A stretch of DNA of 64,000 nt from DAOUJI01 sp965197415. Lineage in GTDB: Bacteria; Chloroflexota; Dehalococcoidia; Lucifugimonadales; JAGWBF01. The position numbers and the translations under genes were made by a program. The DNA lies in the NCBI GenBank assembly GCA_965197415.1, contig OZ240207.1, positions 2,852,001 to 2,916,000 on the forward strand, read 5' to 3'. Of this stretch, positions 15,744 to 24,841 are shown piece by piece. How positions within the stretch are numbered: position 1 is the stretch's first letter; every line of letters begins with the position of its first letter. The notes below the pieces were generated by a model. The model saw only the letters and a program-made list of their open reading frames with translations. It ran no database searches and was not told where the DNA came from.

Positions 15744-16979
15744 ATGGAATGGATAGTGGGAATCATCGTAGGCCTGATAGTGGGCGCAGCGGCGGCTTGG
15801 CTGGTTCGAAGCGCACGTGCCAAGGGCGAGGCAGCGTCCCTGCAAGCTGAGCATCGTGTAGCGGTAGCTGGACTGCAGGCCAAATTGGAGCAATCAGATG
15901 AGGCCCAGGCAATTCTCGACGCCGCCAAGGAGCAGTTAAGCGAAGCCTTCAAGTCCACGGCCAGCAGTGCATTGCAAAACAATAATCAAGCCTTTCTTAC
16001 CCTCGCCAACGAAAACTTGGGGAAGACTTTGGAGACTGCTAAGGGGGAACTTGACCGAAGACACAGGGAATTTCAGGAGTTGGTGAAACCCTTGTCCGAA
16101 AACTACGGTAAGCTCAACCCCCAGATCGAATCCCTGACCACAAGGGTAGAGTCTGTTACCAAAGCAACTACAGAGTTGAAGGGAGCGCTTACAGACAATC
16201 GCCAAGTCGGAAATTGGGGAGAAGTGCAATTGCACCGAGTTGTGGAGCTCGCAGGAATGGTTGAGTACTGCGATTTTGCTGAGCAGTCAACAATCGAAGG
16301 GACGGGAAGCATCCCTGATATGGTCATCAACCTGCCCAACAAACGGGCCGTAGTGGTCGACGCCAAGGCGTCAACGGCTGCATTCATGGAATCGCACGAA
16401 GCCGCTGACGAAGACTCGGCCAGCGCAGCGTTGACTAAGCACGCGAATGCGCTGAAAAGGCAGGTTGACGACTTGGCTAAGAAGAATTACGGCGCCAAAG
16501 TTGACGGCGCTCTCGACTTCGTAGTGATGTTCGTTCCTGGAGACCAGTTCCTAGCGGCCGCCCTCAGAGCTAATCCCTACCTCATCGATTACGGAATGCA
16601 AAAGCGAATCGCCATCGCGACGCCCGTATCGTTGATTTCTCTCCTGTGGACCGTACACAGCGGCTGGCAACAGGAGCGGTTGGCCCGTAATGCACAAGAG
16701 ATAAAAACGGTGGGAGACCAGATGCACAATCGGATGATGACCTTCATCGGCCACTACCAGAAGGTGGGCTCCGAATTGGGAAGCGCCGTCACTGCATTCA
16801 ATAGGTCAATCGGTTCCTTTGACCAGTCCGTAGCCCCCCAAGGAAGACGTTTTGCGGAGTTAGTGACAGGCAATGAGGATGACTTCCCCGAAATTACGGC
16901 TATTGACGAGGACCCAAGGACATCCCGGTACGTTCTCGATGGACCGACCGCGGAGGAAGGCAAACTGGCGGCTGACTAA
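15744..16979 (+). CDS. rmuC: DNA recombination protein RmuC
   Basis: A 411-residue protein with an N-terminal membrane helix (WIVGIIVGLIVGAAAAWLV), a coiled-coil segment at about 30-140, and the RmuC domain (GNWGEVQLHRVVELAGM, IPDMVINLPN, VVDAKAS, FVPGDQFLAAA). RmuC is a predicted PD-(D/E)XK nuclease-fold protein that limits inversions at short repeats. The ATG at 15744 has AAGGAG ten bases upstream. It is divergent from amt copy 2. Confidence 0.92.
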   Translation: MEWIVGIIVGLIVGAAAAWLVRSARAKGEAASLQAEHRVAVAGLQAKLEQSDEAQAILDAAKEQLSEAFKSTASSALQNNNQAFLTLANENLGKTLETAKGELDRRHREFQELVKPLSENYGKLNPQIESLTTRVESVTKATTELKGALTDNRQVGNWGEVQLHRVVELAGMVEYCDFAEQSTIEGTGSIPDMVINLPNKRAVVVDAKASTAAFMESHEAADEDSASAALTKHANALKRQVDDLAKKNYGAKVDGALDFVVMFVPGDQFLAAALRANPYLIDYGMQKRIAIATPVSLISLLWTVHSGWQQERLARNAQEIKTVGDQMHNRMMTFIGHYQKVGSELGSAVTAFNRSIGSFDQSVAPQGRRFAELVTGNEDDFPEITAIDEDPRTSRYVLDGPTAEEGKLAAD

Positions 16980-17074
16980 TCGGCTGGCTTTCGCCGGAGT
17001 AAAACGGACTGACCTCTACGAAGCAGTTGGTCTCTTCCTTCCCCGTCTCATGTGGACGGGACCGTTACACCGCA

Positions 17075-17102
17075 TTGCAATTGAGGGGCCGTCGTATATA
17101 AT
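17075..17102 (+). promoter_or_regulatory. promoter before small membrane protein gene
   Basis: TTGCAA (17075-17080), 16-bp spacer, TATAAT (17097-17102). It is followed by a GGAG ribosome site and the ATG at 17133. Confidence 0.6.
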
Positions 17103-17132
17103 ATTGCGGGCTTAGTCTTCCAGGAGAAAAGC

Positions 17133-17321
17133 ATGAGGAAGAAACAGACGGGACAGTTCGGCAATCTCATCGGCGGGTCCGTTGTCATAGGCGCCGCCAT
17201 GATCTATGGCGGTCCCTTCCTTACCATCATCGGAATCATAGCGGGCGGAATTTACACCGCTGTGATTGGTCTCCACATGATTACGCCCAAGGCCAAGCGT
17301 AAAAACATCCTCAAGTTCTAG
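17133..17321 (+). CDS. 62-residue membrane protein, unknown
   Basis: A small protein with a basic N-terminus (MRKKQTGQFGN), two hydrophobic segments at about 12-26 and 28-50, and a basic tail (PKAKRKNILKF). A GGAG ribosome site and a good promoter support expression. Its 3' end overlaps the stop of the convergent methyltransferase gene by a few bases. I do not recognise the family. Confidence 0.6.
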   Translation: MRKKQTGQFGNLIGGSVVIGAAMIYGGPFLTIIGIIAGGIYTAVIGLHMITPKAKRKNILKF

Positions 17322-18568
17322 CCGTCGTCCCTCAGCAAGTCAGCCCACGTTCCGGCTGGCAGCGAGCTGGCCAGATGAGGGTAGCGTCCCGATAGGACTT
17401 CAACGTGGGTTGGCGTGAGCATCGGCGGTCCCGCTTTTTCTGCCAGTTCAGTTGCCTGTTCGTCCCCACCCAGTCCCCATAGACTTCGCTGTTCGACGTC
17501 CTTGCCCTGGACCAGGACCCTGAAGTCCCCCATTTCCCCGGGCCTTGCCAAGTCCAACATCCCCATGCGATTGGCGTCTAGCTCTCCCTGACTCAGCCCG
17601 AGCGCCCTCAGTTTCCTGACGAACTGGTCAAGTCCCAGGTTATTTAAGAATCGCTGCTGCGTAGTGATTCCAATGGGCGTAAGCCCGTGTGTCCGGCCTT
17701 GGCGTACGACGGTCGAAAAGTCCACGTGAGAAGTGAGGTCCTGCCGGCCCGAACGTTGGTATGGGTTCGGAACGGCAGTGTGTTTAAAGTGACTCGACAG
17801 CGTTCCCTGTCTTCGGCCTCCGGCGTACAGTTCCGGCGCCAAGCCGCCATAGTCGATAGTGATGATGTAACCCTGGCGGAGTGCGTCCGATACGGCCTTC
17901 ATCCAGGGGCCTAGCTCCAGGTTAATCTCTGCTCTCTGCCCTTCTTCCAGTCTGACGCCAAGGGCTTCCAGATGTTGGGTCAGGGCGACTGTGGAGGGCT
18001 CACCCGTTTCTTCGACCAGCGTGCCGTCCGGGCCTTCCGTTACGAAAATCTCCCTCAGTTCTCCACCCTCCATAGTGACCCTGTGGACGGGGAAGGCGTC
18101 GGGCAGTTCGTTGGACAGGAAGCAGCCAACGACGTTCTTCAACGGGACCGTATGGGAGACCAAGCGGTCCACATTATCTCTTAAGTCAGACGGCAGGTCT
18201 CCTTCCAATCCTTGTCTCGCGGCGCGGTCGATGCAGATGTAATGGAGGGCGCGGCTAAAATCGCCAAGGAGTTGGGGAGAGAATGACATAATGTCGTGGC
18301 AGAGCCTTCCGTTTCCCGCTCCCATCTCAACCACACGGAACGGTCTGGGGCGGTCTAAGATGTCCCACATCTGGAACAGTTGTAAGGCAATAAGGCTCCC
18401 AAAGGCGGGATGGGCTTGTGGAGATGTGTAGAAGTCGCCTTCGGCTCCCGGCTCGGTGGTGGTGTAGTAGCCGCCGTCAGGCCAGTACAGGGCCGTCTCC
18501 ATATACTCGGCGAAGGTGATCCTGCCCCGCTCTCTAATGCGCCGAATTATCTCGGCTTCTGCACTCAT
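17318..18568 (-). CDS. MidA/NDUFAF7-like SAM-dependent methyltransferase
   Basis: A 416-residue protein of the DUF185/NDUFAF7 (MidA) group. The N-terminal GRITFAEYMETALYWPDGGYY is characteristic, followed by the SAM-binding VVEMGAGNGRL and later YIITIDYGG and SHVDFSTV. The mitochondrial member methylates an arginine of complex I subunit NDUFS2; bacterial members are less well known. It follows citrate synthase on the same strand but is separated from it by an intrinsic terminator. Confidence 0.88.
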   Translation of the reverse strand: MSAEAEIIRRIRERGRITFAEYMETALYWPDGGYYTTTEPGAEGDFYTSPQAHPAFGSLIALQLFQMWDILDRPRPFRVVEMGAGNGRLCHDIMSFSPQLLGDFSRALHYICIDRAARQGLEGDLPSDLRDNVDRLVSHTVPLKNVVGCFLSNELPDAFPVHRVTMEGGELREIFVTEGPDGTLVEETGEPSTVALTQHLEALGVRLEEGQRAEINLELGPWMKAVSDALRQGYIITIDYGGLAPELYAGGRRQGTLSSHFKHTAVPNPYQRSGRQDLTSHVDFSTVVRQGRTHGLTPIGITTQQRFLNNLGLDQFVRKLRALGLSQGELDANRMGMLDLARPGEMGDFRVLVQGKDVEQRSLWGLGGDEQATELAEKAGPPMLTPTHVEVLSGRYPHLASSLPAGTWADLLRDDG

Positions 18569-18603
18569 GCGAACTGGACCCTTGTAGCGGCTAAAACAAA
18601 TTT

Positions 18604-18624
18604 GAGGGGGCTGAAAGCCCCCTC
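18604..18624 (-). terminator. intrinsic terminator after citrate synthase
   Basis: GAGGGGGCT (18604-18612) pairs perfectly with AGCCCCCTC (18616-18624) around a three-base loop. On the minus strand it is followed by AAATTTGTTTT. It lies 27 bp after the citrate synthase stop. Confidence 0.85.
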
Positions 18625-18650
18625 GATGTCAAGCTCGTTGGCGGTGTTCT

Positions 18651-19793
18651 CTATGCCCGCTGTTCTATGGGCACGTATTCAACGTCCATTGGGCCCGTGT
18701 AGTCCAGCAGCGGTCGGATGAGAATGTTGTCGGAGTACTGTTCCAGGCACTGAAGCGTCCAGCCGGGAATGCGGCCCAGGGCGAAGATGGAAATGAACAA
18801 GTCCTCGGGGATTCCGAGAAGGTTGTAGATGGAGCCGGCGAAGAAGTCGACGTTGACATAGATGCCCTTTGCCCTGTAAGGGACCATCACTTCTTCTTCC
18901 AGGTGGCGCAGTATCTGGAACCAGTGGGGCTTGCCCAGCTTTTCCCCGAGGGTCTTGGAGCGGTCTCTCAGGTGACGTGCCCTAGGGTCTTCTGCCTTGT
19001 ATACGCGGTGGCCGAACCCCATGATCTTGCCGCCGCCGTCCAGAAGGTTACGGGCCCAAGCCTCAGCGTTGCTGGCGTCGCCGATGTCCATGGCCATCTT
19101 CATGACCTCTTCCGCCGCCCCGCCGTGCCAGGGTCCCTTGAGGACGCCTATACCGGTGACGATGGCCGAGTGGAGGTCGGAAAGAGTGGACGCGGTGACT
19201 CTGGCGGCGAAGGCCGATGCGTTGGCGCTGTGCTCGGCGTGGAGTATGAAGTCCACGTCCATGAGCTTTGTCGTCTCGTCGTCAGGCTCCTCGCCCATGA
19301 GCATGTAGAGGAAGTTTGCGGCGTGGGTCAAGTTGGGGTTTGGGGCCACCGGGTCCAATCCCTGCCTGATCCTGTGGTGGGCCGCTACGATGGTGGGTCC
19401 CTGGGCGGTGACTCGAATCCCTTTCCGCAGCGTGGCCTCCGGTGAATTGTCTCCAACTTCCGGGTCGAACGCTGCCAGGGCGGAGACTCCCGTCCGGAGG
19501 GCGTCCATGGGGTGACTGTCTTTAACGATGTCCAGAACCGTGTACACCCCCTCTGGGATCTCCCTGTTAAGCCTGAGTTGGGCGTCGAAGTCCCTCAATT
19601 CGGCTGACGTGGGAAGTTTCCCGATGAGCAGGAGGTGCATGACCTCTTCGAAGGTAGACTTTTCGGCCAGGTCGTGGATGTCGTAACCCCGGTACAACAG
19701 CTTGCCCACTTCACCGTCTATGAAGCTGGCCTCGCTGGTGTCCAGGTATACATCCTTCAGTCCACGGTGGATTTGTGCTTTCGGCTGTACCAT
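18651..19793 (-). CDS. citrate synthase family protein
   Basis: A 380-residue enzyme that condenses acetyl-CoA with oxaloacetate (or propionyl-CoA for methylcitrate synthases). Catalytic residues are visible: His in HAEHSANAS, His in GFGHRVYK and Asp in VNVDFFAG. The ATG at 19793 has GGAGGAG upstream; the frame stays open further up but without a ribosome site. The size is that of the smaller dimeric citrate/2-methylcitrate synthases, so substrate choice is not settled. Confidence 0.93.
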   Translation of the reverse strand: MVQPKAQIHRGLKDVYLDTSEASFIDGEVGKLLYRGYDIHDLAEKSTFEEVMHLLLIGKLPTSAELRDFDAQLRLNREIPEGVYTVLDIVKDSHPMDALRTGVSALAAFDPEVGDNSPEATLRKGIRVTAQGPTIVAAHHRIRQGLDPVAPNPNLTHAANFLYMLMGEEPDDETTKLMDVDFILHAEHSANASAFAARVTASTLSDLHSAIVTGIGVLKGPWHGGAAEEVMKMAMDIGDASNAEAWARNLLDGGGKIMGFGHRVYKAEDPRARHLRDRSKTLGEKLGKPHWFQILRHLEEEVMVPYRAKGIYVNVDFFAGSIYNLLGIPEDLFISIFALGRIPGWTLQCLEQYSDNILIRPLLDYTGPMDVEYVPIEQRA

Positions 19794-19955
19794 GGCATCT
19801 CCTCCATGGGCGCACCGCCCGGGGTTAACGCTGACGCAAGGCTTGGCGTCCGTCGGTTTCCTTCGTACCGGAAGGAAAACAGTTGGGGCCATTAAAACAG
19901 AACACGGCCAATCGAGCCTCTGGTCCGCCAACCAGCCGCCGATGCCGCCATCGGG

Positions 19956-19985
19956 ATTCTATCATCGGCCAAATTGGAGTGTCAA
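19956..19985 (-). promoter_or_regulatory. sigma70-type promoter of citrate synthase
   Basis: In the 327-bp stretch 19794-20120 that holds no gene, TTGACA (19980-19985) and TAGAAT (19956-19961) have an 18-bp spacer on the minus strand. This predicts a leader of about 155 nt to the ATG at 19793. I see nothing else in the stretch. Confidence 0.65.
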
Positions 19986-20120
19986 CCTGTTGTAGCGGTG
20001 CGGTAGATATGGGGCGGGTGTAATGAGACCAACAGTTCTGGCCGACCTTGATGAAGTGTGTACGTCTCTAAGTCGTGACGTTGAACTCTAGCAGACTAGG
20101 GCGCGAGGTCCCGCTTTCGA

Positions 20121-20834
20121 TCATTGCAGGGAGTCCAGGAACTCCTGGATGGCCTGGTTTACGTCGTCAGGGCGTTCCGCCATGGGGAAGTGGCCCGCGT
20201 CGTGCAGCTTCAGGTACCGGGACCCTGGGATGGCCTGATGGATTTCCAGCTCATATTCCGGTGGGTCCAGCGGGTCGTCCATCCCTCGAATCAGCAATAG
20301 AGGCTTGTCGAGGGAACCTATGCGGTCAGTGGCATCGAAGCCGTCTATGATTTGGAGGTCACGATACTGGGACATAGGCCCAACCAGACGGTGGTCATCT
20401 AAAAGCTTCTCTCTAAAATCCGGTTCGACGAACTTCAAGATGCCCCGCATCATTTCGATCCACTCCTCGAACGCGACCGGGTCTTGTGCAGCACGCAGCC
20501 TGAGTTCGAGGGAGGCCGGGTTTCGTTGCTTCAGGCGAAGGGCCATAGTCATTAGCACCAGTCCCTTCACTTCATCGGGGTAGTCCAGGGCATACTGGAG
20601 GGCTGTGCAGGCCCCAAGGGTGTATCCCGCCAGCACTAAATTTTGGCGATGGCCCTGTGCCCACAGCCAACCCCTCAACCATTCCGCGCTTCGCTCCACG
20701 CTGGGACAGGACTCACCGTCGGGGTGGCCCGGAAAGGTCGGGGCCAAGCTGCCGGGAAAACGCTCCAGTTGGCGGGCAAACGATCTGGACGTTCCCCCGG
20801 CGCCTGGGCCGTGGAGGAACACTAGCTGTACCAC
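20121..20834 (-). CDS. alpha/beta hydrolase with Thr at the nucleophile elbow
   Basis: A 237-residue alpha/beta hydrolase fold. LHGPGAGG forms the oxyanion region, GYTLG (70-74) is the nucleophile elbow, LLLIRGMDDPLDP carries the acid and LHDAGHFPM the catalytic His. The elbow has Thr72 (codon ACC) where GxSxG would have Ser, so it may be a poor hydrolase or have another role. It ends a minus-strand pair with the thiolase-like gene 29 bp upstream. Confidence 0.82.
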   Translation of the reverse strand: MVQLVFLHGPGAGGTSRSFARQLERFPGSLAPTFPGHPDGESCPSVERSAEWLRGWLWAQGHRQNLVLAGYTLGACTALQYALDYPDEVKGLVLMTMALRLKQRNPASLELRLRAAQDPVAFEEWIEMMRGILKFVEPDFREKLLDDHRLVGPMSQYRDLQIIDGFDATDRIGSLDKPLLLIRGMDDPLDPPEYELEIHQAIPGSRYLKLHDAGHFPMAERPDDVNQAIQEFLDSLQ

Positions 20835-20863
20835 CGGACCTCCTAGAGGATCGCCGCTGTACC

Positions 20864-22060
20864 TTAGTGCGCGGACGAGTGGGGGCTCATTATCAGGCAG
20901 TAGTGGAAGTCCAGCGTGCCTCCCTGACTAAGGGCCATGACCACGTCATGTTTGGCTACTTGCCGCTCGCCTGCGGTTCCGCGGGCCTGCAATACGCCCT
21001 CGGAAATGGGAGTGGCGCCCCACAGATAGTGGGCTGAAAGCTCGCCGCCGCTCGTGTTGGTTGGTAGAGAGCCGCCCGGCTCCAGCTTGCCGTCTGCCAC
21101 AAACGGGCCGCCCTCGCCCTTGGCGCAAAAGCCGTAGTCCTCCAGGGTTACGATGCTGGTGTAGGTGTAGTTGTCATAGGTCTGGACCACGTCGATGTCG
21201 TCCACCGTAATGCCGGCCATGGGAAAGGCCCTCTCCTTGGCTATTGCGGCGCCGGTGTGCACCTCGTTCTCGTAACCCCTCCGCCTCGGGTTGCCGGGAT
21301 AGCCCTCTCCCATCCCCAGGATGTAGGCGGGGGGCTGCTTAAGGTCTTTGGCCCTCTCGGCGGTGGTGGTGATGAAGGCAATGGCGCCGTTGTTGACCAT
21401 GCAGCAGTCGAACAGGTGGAAGGGTTCCACAACCCACCGGGAGTTGTGATAGTCGTCGAGTGTCATGGGGTCCCTGAAGATTGCATCCGGGTTCATTCCG
21501 GCCCACTTGCGGTTGGACACGGCCACCGCTCCTAGATGGTCCTGGGTCGTGCCGTAGAGCGCCATGTGGCGTCTCGCTGCCAGGGCATAGGCGGTGTTGG
21601 CTCCAAAGAACCCGTAACCCCCGGGCAAGCCCCGGAGTCCGGACAAGGAACGCAGCCCACCGTAGGCCGCTCCGCCAGACGAGCTGGCGGGAGTCAAGGG
21701 GGCGTCGGCGAAGACGTAGCACACTGTGTCGGCCATTCCCGACTGGACGGCATGGGCTGACAGCACCATGTTCTGACCAGCTGCAGACCCCCGGTTAATC
21801 CACTGGCTGTACAAGCGCAGGTTTTTCAGTCCCATCATGTTGTGCAGGCCGCCTCCGCCGGATGCGTCGGGCCATCCCTCGGGCCCCACGCCTCCGTGGG
21901 TGAGCATCCCGTCCAGGTCCTCCTTCTGCAGTCCCGCGTCCTCCAGGGCCAACTGCACCGCCTCCACCGCCAGGGACGTTACGGGTTTGGAGTACCTCCG
22001 GGTCATCTTCGTCAAGCCCAAGCCAACAACCGCTGCTTGGCGTGGATTGTTTGCTGCCAT
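20864..22060 (-). CDS. thiolase-fold protein (SCP-x/lipid-transfer type)
   Basis: A 398-residue thiolase-superfamily protein (VVGLGLTKM, SLAVEAVQLALEDAGL, DLDGMLTHGG, later DIDVVQTYDNYTYT and GGEL). At the position of the thiolase Cys the sequence reads NRGSAAGQ, so the nucleophile appears to be Ser, not Cys; this is from hand alignment. Such SCP-x-like proteins often pair with DUF35 proteins and act in CoA-thioester metabolism. There is no DUF35 gene beside this copy. GGAGGTGAG precedes the ATG at 22060. Confidence 0.82.
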   Translation of the reverse strand: MAANNPRQAAVVGLGLTKMTRRYSKPVTSLAVEAVQLALEDAGLQKEDLDGMLTHGGVGPEGWPDASGGGGLHNMMGLKNLRLYSQWINRGSAAGQNMVLSAHAVQSGMADTVCYVFADAPLTPASSSGGAAYGGLRSLSGLRGLPGGYGFFGANTAYALAARRHMALYGTTQDHLGAVAVSNRKWAGMNPDAIFRDPMTLDDYHNSRWVVEPFHLFDCCMVNNGAIAFITTTAERAKDLKQPPAYILGMGEGYPGNPRRRGYENEVHTGAAIAKERAFPMAGITVDDIDVVQTYDNYTYTSIVTLEDYGFCAKGEGGPFVADGKLEPGGSLPTNTSGGELSAHYLWGATPISEGVLQARGTAGERQVAKHDVVMALSQGGTLDFHYCLIMSPHSSAH

Positions 22061-22274
22061 GACTCACCTCCGCTCTAGGATAGCCGGTCCAAGGGGCGGC
22101 AATTTAATACCGTAAGTATACTCGCCCAAGACGCTGCGTCTAGTGGGCAACGATATAGCGTTCCTAAGGCTGGCGCCGTTGCTCTGAGTCCTCAAGGCGC
22201 ACTGTGCTATCCGCTTCCGCTCCGTGGTAGAATGCTGTACCGCACGAATCAAGCGATTGGTTAGGAGGTAAGCA

Positions 22275-23381
22275 ATGGCCGATAGAGGACGGGTTGTCGT
22301 TCACACCGCGCACAATGAGCCCTTCGAGATACGGGAATACGACCTTCCTGACCCTGAACCGGGCGCCATCATCTTGAAGATTACCCAGGCGGGCATCTGC
22401 GGCTCCGACCTCCACACCTGGAGGGGAGACCAGATAAACATCCCCGTCCCTCCCGGAGGACGGGTCATGGGCCACGAGGGCACGGGCGTCATCTATAAGA
22501 TGGGTGCCGGAGTGACCACCGACAGCAACGGAGACCCCATCAAAGAGGGCGACCGTCTCATGCACGTCCATGTCTTCCCCTGCTACCACTGTCACATGTG
22601 CAACAAGGGCGACACCAACTGGTGCGTCAACCGGGAGTATCCGGAAGGAGACGTGTGGCCCTACTTCACGGGAACCTACGGCGACTACATTTACCTGCCT
22701 CCCAGGCACCCGGCGTTCCGCGTGCCCGACGAGTTGAGCGATGACATTCTTGGTTTCGTCAACTGCGCGATGGGCACGGTCACCCAGGGCCTGATTCGAG
22801 CCCGGGCCCACGAGGGCGACCAGGTGGTCATCATGGGGGCGGGCGGACTCGGGCTCAACGCCGTTGCTATGGCTCGGGACATGGGAGCCGACCGCATCAT
22901 CGTGCTTGACCGGCTGGAAAATCGCCTTCAGCTGGCGGAGGACTTCGGCGCCGACGAGACCATCAACATCGAGGAGTACAACACGGCGGAGACCAGAGTG
23001 CAGCGTGTGTTCGAGTTGACCAGAGGCCGCGGAGCCGACATCGTCATGGAGCTGGTGGGCCGCCCGGACCTCATCGTCGAGGGCATCGACATGCTCAGCA
23101 ACGGCGGCACTTTCGTCGAGATAGGCGACATCATTCCCGGCCCCACGGCGGCCATCGACCCGTCGAAGCTCCTCAGGGGCAAGAACATCATGGGTTCGCT
23201 GATGTACAGGCCGAGCACGCTGGCCGCCATCCTGGACTACATGGTCAAGAACCGGGACAAGGTGCCCTTCCACAAAATCGTGTCCCACAAGTTCCCCCTA
23301 GCCGACATCAACGAGGCGTTCCCCCAGGCCGAATGGAACCAGCGTCAGACTGCCATATCCAGGGCCATGCTGGTCCCCTAG
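22275..23381 (+). CDS. zinc-dependent MDR alcohol dehydrogenase
   Basis: A 368-residue medium-chain dehydrogenase. Catalytic zinc ligands lie in GICGSDLH and GHEGTG. The structural zinc site reads PCYHCHMCNKGDTNWC. The Rossmann motif is GAGGLGLNAVAMA, followed by a V/L-D acidic end that suggests NAD(H). TTAGGAGG precedes the ATG. The substrate is unknown. It starts a plus-strand run with the CoA transferase 38 bp downstream. Confidence 0.9.
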   Translation: MADRGRVVVHTAHNEPFEIREYDLPDPEPGAIILKITQAGICGSDLHTWRGDQINIPVPPGGRVMGHEGTGVIYKMGAGVTTDSNGDPIKEGDRLMHVHVFPCYHCHMCNKGDTNWCVNREYPEGDVWPYFTGTYGDYIYLPPRHPAFRVPDELSDDILGFVNCAMGTVTQGLIRARAHEGDQVVIMGAGGLGLNAVAMARDMGADRIIVLDRLENRLQLAEDFGADETINIEEYNTAETRVQRVFELTRGRGADIVMELVGRPDLIVEGIDMLSNGGTFVEIGDIIPGPTAAIDPSKLLRGKNIMGSLMYRPSTLAAILDYMVKNRDKVPFHKIVSHKFPLADINEAFPQAEWNQRQTAISRAMLVP

Positions 23382-23419
23382 GTTGAGGCGCAGGCGCGAA
23401 GCCTCCGAGAAAGTCTGTT

Positions 23420-24667
23420 ATGACATCGCCTCTTGAGGGACTAAAGGTCGTCGACATGTCCCAGGTCTTCTTTGGGCCTGGGGCAGCCATGTTCCTGGGC
23501 GACCAAGGAGCAGACGTCATAAAGGTCGAACCCCTCGGCGGGGACGGGATGAGGTACAAGTATGCCTCGCCCTTCCTGCGCAAATGGGGCCTCGGCAAGT
23601 GCTTCCTGGGGCTGAACCGGAACAAGCGGAGCATTTCCGTTGACGCTTCCGCCGATGGCGGGCGGGAGATAGTCCACCGGCTGGTGGAATGGTCTGACGT
23701 TTACATCATGAATATGAGGCCGGGGACTGAGGCCCGTTTAGGGCTGGACTACGAAACTCTCAGCCGGATAAATCCCCGGCTCGTATACGCTTCCATCAGC
23801 GGGTTCGGCCATGAGGGCCCGGAGGCCCGACTCCCGGCTTACGACATTGTCATACAGGCCCGTTCAGGCGTGATGTCCACCAACAAGCTGCCCGATGGCA
23901 CTCCCATACCCTACGTGGTCATGTACGCCGACATATCCGGCTGCATGACCCTCTCCTACGCTATAATGGTCGCTTTGTGGGAGCGTGAACGCACCGGCAA
24001 AGGCCAGAAGATAGACGCCTCCCTGCTGCACCAGGGCTTGGCAATGCAGATGCAGCAGCTAGTGTGGGTAGAGAATGACGAATCGCCCATGGCCGGCGCC
24101 TCCCCTTCGGCCATGTCGGGCAGCTACCGCTGCTCCGACGGCGGCCATCTGGCCATAGTCATCCAGGAAGAACGCCAATACCAGGCGTTATGCCAAGTCT
24201 TGGACCTTCCCGAGGCGGCCACGGATCTCAGGTTCGGCACGTTTCACTCCAGAATCGACAACGCCGCTGACCTCGGCGAGCTTATAGGCGGTGTATTTGG
24301 AACGCGCCCTCTCGACGAGTGGCTCCCCAAGCTCAAGCAAGCGGGGGTTCCCGTTGAGGCTGTCGTGACCAGGGACCAAACGCTCCAGGACGTTCAGGCT
24401 CTGGCCAACGGAATGTTCTGGGAGCAGGACCATCCACACGTGGGAAAGGTCAAGATGGTTACGCCCCCATTCAGTTTGTCGTCTCACTCTTTAGAGGAAA
24501 GGCCGTGCAGGCCCGTCCCGCTGCTGGGGGAGCACACCGACGAGACTCTTGCAGGGCTGGGCTACGGAGCCCACGAGATTGCAAGACTGCACGAGATCGG
24601 CGTTGTCCGGGGACCCGAAGCTCTATTGAACGCGGCGGCTGGGAGCGTTAGCGGCCTGGCACGATGA
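23420..24667 (+). CDS. family III CoA transferase (CaiB/BaiF)
   Basis: A 415-residue CoA transferase. It starts with LEGLKVVDMSQVFFGPGAAMFLGDQGADVIKVEPLGGD, typical of the family, and the catalytic Asp lies in YADISGC. Family members move CoA between organic acids via an enzyme-bound mixed anhydride and work as interlocked dimers. The donor and acceptor cannot be read from the sequence. Confidence 0.92.
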   Translation: MTSPLEGLKVVDMSQVFFGPGAAMFLGDQGADVIKVEPLGGDGMRYKYASPFLRKWGLGKCFLGLNRNKRSISVDASADGGREIVHRLVEWSDVYIMNMRPGTEARLGLDYETLSRINPRLVYASISGFGHEGPEARLPAYDIVIQARSGVMSTNKLPDGTPIPYVVMYADISGCMTLSYAIMVALWERERTGKGQKIDASLLHQGLAMQMQQLVWVENDESPMAGASPSAMSGSYRCSDGGHLAIVIQEERQYQALCQVLDLPEAATDLRFGTFHSRIDNAADLGELIGGVFGTRPLDEWLPKLKQAGVPVEAVVTRDQTLQDVQALANGMFWEQDHPHVGKVKMVTPPFSLSSHSLEERPCRPVPLLGEHTDETLAGLGYGAHEIARLHEIGVVRGPEALLNAAAGSVSGLAR

Positions 24668-24841
24668 ATCTCCGCTAACAGAGCCTCTGTGTTGGCATCG
24701 CGTCGACTTTCCAATTGGTTTCAATCAATTCGAGCCGGAAAGGATGCCCTGAAAACCAGTTGCGCTGTTTTCCGTATGGACTTTGGCAAGGACACCCACT
24801 AAACTAATGGCATCGGGAAAAATCAAGGCAGGGAGGGCGAT

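Noticed and set aside
22164..23288. 374-codon minus-strand frame opposite the MDR gene
   Set aside because: Antisense of a well-supported zinc dehydrogenase.
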